A stretch of DNA of 64,000 nt, taken from Fabrea salina. Taxonomy: Eukaryota > Ciliophora > Heterotrichea > Heterotrichida > Fabreidae. Where the stretch lies: NCBI GenBank assembly GCA_022984795.1, contig JALIHJ010000008.1, forward strand, positions 248,001 through 312,000, in the 5' to 3' direction. The position numbers were made by a program, and so were the translations under genes. The notes under the pieces were generated by a model. That model saw only the letters and a program-made list of their open reading frames with translations, ran no database searches and was not told where the DNA came from. Positions 62,464 through 64,000 of this stretch are shown here, one piece after another (the stretch's first letter is position 1; each line of letters begins with the position of its first letter).

Positions 62464-62602
62464 TTTATTATTATTTAGTGTATTTTTATTTGATATAACT
62501 TAGAAATTAGGTGGTTTCTTCTAACCTTACAACCTACTTAATTCTTTTGAGTTCCAAAGAGTGCTTGAGTCTTGTTAGGGCTGAGTGCATGGGAATTTAA
62601 AA

Positions 62603-63619
62603 ATGGATCTCGATTATTATAATGAACAAGACCAGTCGGTATCCGAGAACTCTTCCAGCGGAGTGTGTTCACACAACACTCCCCAAGAAACTTTAATTCC
62701 TTTAGTTGGTTCTTCAAGGTTCAGAACTACTAAATCTCCGTTTGAAAGGGTAGAAGTGACTTACTACCATGAAGACAAACTTGAAAAAATAGAGGGTGAG
62801 TGCGAGGGAACTGAGGAAGTAAGTGCCGGGGAACTCCACTTACTTGTGCACGACTACCTGAAGTACAACGGGTACTTTGAAACTCTATGTACTTTCCAGG
62901 AAGACGGTGGTTTTTGCCAGCAACTTCAGCCTAGGAGTTGCTCACGAATTTCCGAAAAAGTAGGTCCAATAGACCTAGACCCTGCTTGCAGACAATGCGA
63001 GTCACTTTCTAAGGTTTGTGAAGACTGCCTCCAAAAAATCATGGAAAACATTGAACCTTCCACTTCCATTAAGTTGTTTGGGCACCTAGAAACTGTAGAC
63101 TTGTCCACTCTGTACCTAAAGAACTGCGAGACTAAGCAAGAACTAGAAGATCAACTAAGCCAGGACTCTGTGCATAGTCGTGCCCAAGTCAGAAAGTTAC
63201 TGTTTGAAGGAGAAATAGAAGCTGCCGCAGAATTTTTGCAGGAGCACTTTCCAGAACTACTTGACGACCCAAGCATTACAAAGGCACTTTACATCCAAAG
63301 CTTCATACAACTGGTGGCCTCTGGGAACGTGTGGGGAGCCATGGAGTACGCACGGAAACACCTAAGTAAGTCCCGGAACGAAAAGGTACTTGTGAGGAGT
63401 GGAGTCGACTTAGAAGTGCCTATTTGGGAAGTAGTGGGGCTGCTTTGCTACCAAACTCCAGAAAAGAGTCCACTGGGGTACTTATTGGGTAAAGAACAAA
63501 AAGAACTCACAGCAGACATAATTAACGAAGCAATTTTGCAGGACTCAGAGAACAAAGTCCAGAAGTTGCTGAAGCACGGAATTACTTGCTACAACCTAAT
63601 TAAGGAACTGAAAATTTAA
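62603..63619 (+). CDS. LisH-CTLH-CRA protein, RanBP9/GID8-like subunit of the CTLH complex
   Basis: 338 aa from ATG 62603 (the open frame runs a little upstream without a usable ATG). LisH at residues ~75-105 (LHLLVHDYLKYNGYFETLCTF), a Cys-containing insertion (CRQCESLSKVCEDC), CTLH at ~195-250 (VRKLLFEGEIEAAAEFLQEH) and CRA (SFIQLVASGNVWGAMEYARK, then LLCYQTPEKSPLGYLL). These match RanBP9/10 and GID8, subunits of the GID/CTLH ubiquitin ligase. The RanBP9 SPRY domain is not present. Confidence 0.85.
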   Translation: MDLDYYNEQDQSVSENSSSGVCSHNTPQETLIPLVGSSRFRTTKSPFERVEVTYYHEDKLEKIEGECEGTEEVSAGELHLLVHDYLKYNGYFETLCTFQEDGGFCQQLQPRSCSRISEKVGPIDLDPACRQCESLSKVCEDCLQKIMENIEPSTSIKLFGHLETVDLSTLYLKNCETKQELEDQLSQDSVHSRAQVRKLLFEGEIEAAAEFLQEHFPELLDDPSITKALYIQSFIQLVASGNVWGAMEYARKHLSKSRNEKVLVRSGVDLEVPIWEVVGLLCYQTPEKSPLGYLLGKEQKELTADIINEAILQDSENKVQKLLKHGITCYNLIKELKI

Positions 63620-63641
63620 CAGTGTCGAAGTTACTTGAAAG

Positions 63642-64000
63642 TTAGTAATAAAACCCGTAGTGGTTCCTGCCCTTTCTGCTTTTGGTTTTTTCGTAAATAA
63701 TCCAGTGTTCTTCGTCCTTTTGGTACAAAAAGTAAAGCAAGAATATAAACGCCACGAAACAAGCTGTAGTGATGCCACTAGTGTACATTTTGCCTTTGTC
63801 AATCTTGAACTTGTAACCGCTTTTGCGTTTGGCTTCCAATTCCTCGTGGAACCTTCTAAGCACTGAAGGAGCTATCGGCACTATTGGCAGAAGGGGGAAC
63901 TCTTCTTTGGGCTTAAGACGCAGAAATCTGTTAGGGTTGATGTTTTCAATGCTTCCAGGCACTGAAATGTTGGGCACGTAATACTTTCTGTAAAGAAGCA
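63642..64000 (-). CDS. single-TM protein, N-terminus outside the window
   Basis: At least 115 aa; the frame is open to the right edge with no ATG seen inside except internal, so the start lies beyond. A hydrophobic segment (TACFVAFIFLLYFLY) lies about 45 residues from the C-terminus, followed by a basic Tyr-rich tail. A mitochondrial inner-membrane or respiratory-chain subunit is plausible (small, one TM, basic tail), but no family is recognised. Confidence 0.55.
   Translation of the reverse strand, partial: LLYRKYYVPNISVPGSIENINPNRFLRLKPKEEFPLLPIVPIAPSVLRRFHEELEAKRKSGYKFKIDKGKMYTSGITTACFVAFIFLLYFLYQKDEEHWIIYEKTKSRKGRNHYGFYY

Noticed and set aside
1-64000. UGA reassigned to Trp (Blepharisma-type code)
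   Set aside because: Conserved genes use TGG for Trp and no in-frame TGA is found outside introns; one gene ends naturally at TGA. Not absolute proof, since TGA stops are so rare.
1-64000. Mobile or viral elements, rDNA, telomere
   Set aside because: No transposase, reverse transcriptase, integrase, capsid, terminal repeats, rRNA or telomeric repeats are seen.

Overview
The window looks like ordinary macronuclear DNA of a heterotrich ciliate (a Stentor/Blepharisma/Fabrea-type genome). Four things point there. Nine tiny spliceosomal introns are visible, all exactly 15 nt, running GT(A/G)A...(T/C)AG with an A at position 10. Gene packing is extreme. Cilium and basal-body genes are prominent, and there are mitochondrial carrier-type proteins of protist character. 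UAA and UAG serve as stops almost exclusively; one gene appears to end in UGA, and conserved genes use UGG for Trp with no in-frame UGA outside introns. The standard code (as in Stentor) therefore fits better than UGA=Trp (as in Blepharisma). The exact species cannot be fixed from the sequence alone.

Layout. 1-6.2 kb: end of a Cys-rich membrane protein, a mitochondrial two-TM protein, a Ser-rich CaaX protein, D-2-hydroxyglutarate dehydrogenase, NDUFS5-like CHCH protein, exocyst Sec10, and a gene interrupted by an in-frame UAA. 6.2-10 kb: unrecognised basic and coiled-coil proteins plus TMEM234. 10-16.5 kb: gamma-tubulin complex GCP5, an STI1-domain protein, membrane-anchored ALDH3, a calmodulin-like protein, a bromodomain-ET protein. 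16.5-26 kb: TMEM94-type P-type ATPase, a SNF5-PHD protein, CCDC103, LRRC45, a mitochondrial membrane protein, CFAP97. 26-36.5 kb: C2H2 zinc-finger protein, stand-alone DHFR, degenerate GTPase, Tim50, divergent kinase, MUL1 E3 ligase, PP2A B56, UEV, a gene with a possible -1 frameshift, a two-CNB protein, IPP isomerase. 36.5-50 kb: a 1474-aa CH/HEAT-like protein, CFAP57-like coiled coil, TTLL9, TBC protein with CaaX, golgin-84, penicillin acylase family. 50-64 kb: a 48-aa mS38, an HDAC6-type ubiquitin zinc finger fused to a SIRT2-type sirtuin, a ZZ-UBA autophagy-receptor-like protein, six-TM phosphodiesterase, GAR-domain coiled coil, two Rabs, tRNA-Asp, Fe/Mn-SOD, PP2C, an RNA-export-adaptor-like protein and a CTLH-complex protein.

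There are no operons, mobile elements, CRISPR arrays or viral fossils that I can support. Genes lie on both strands in no functional order. Divergent start codons are separated by as little as 1 bp, and convergent stops abut or share a TTAA. The most interesting biology is the tandem pair at 51.3-53.2 kb: a ubiquitin-tail-binding sirtuin followed 22 bp later by a ZZ/UBA/LIR protein. It resembles an HDAC6-p62 type aggregate-handling module, with the histone-deacetylase domain replaced by a sirtuin.
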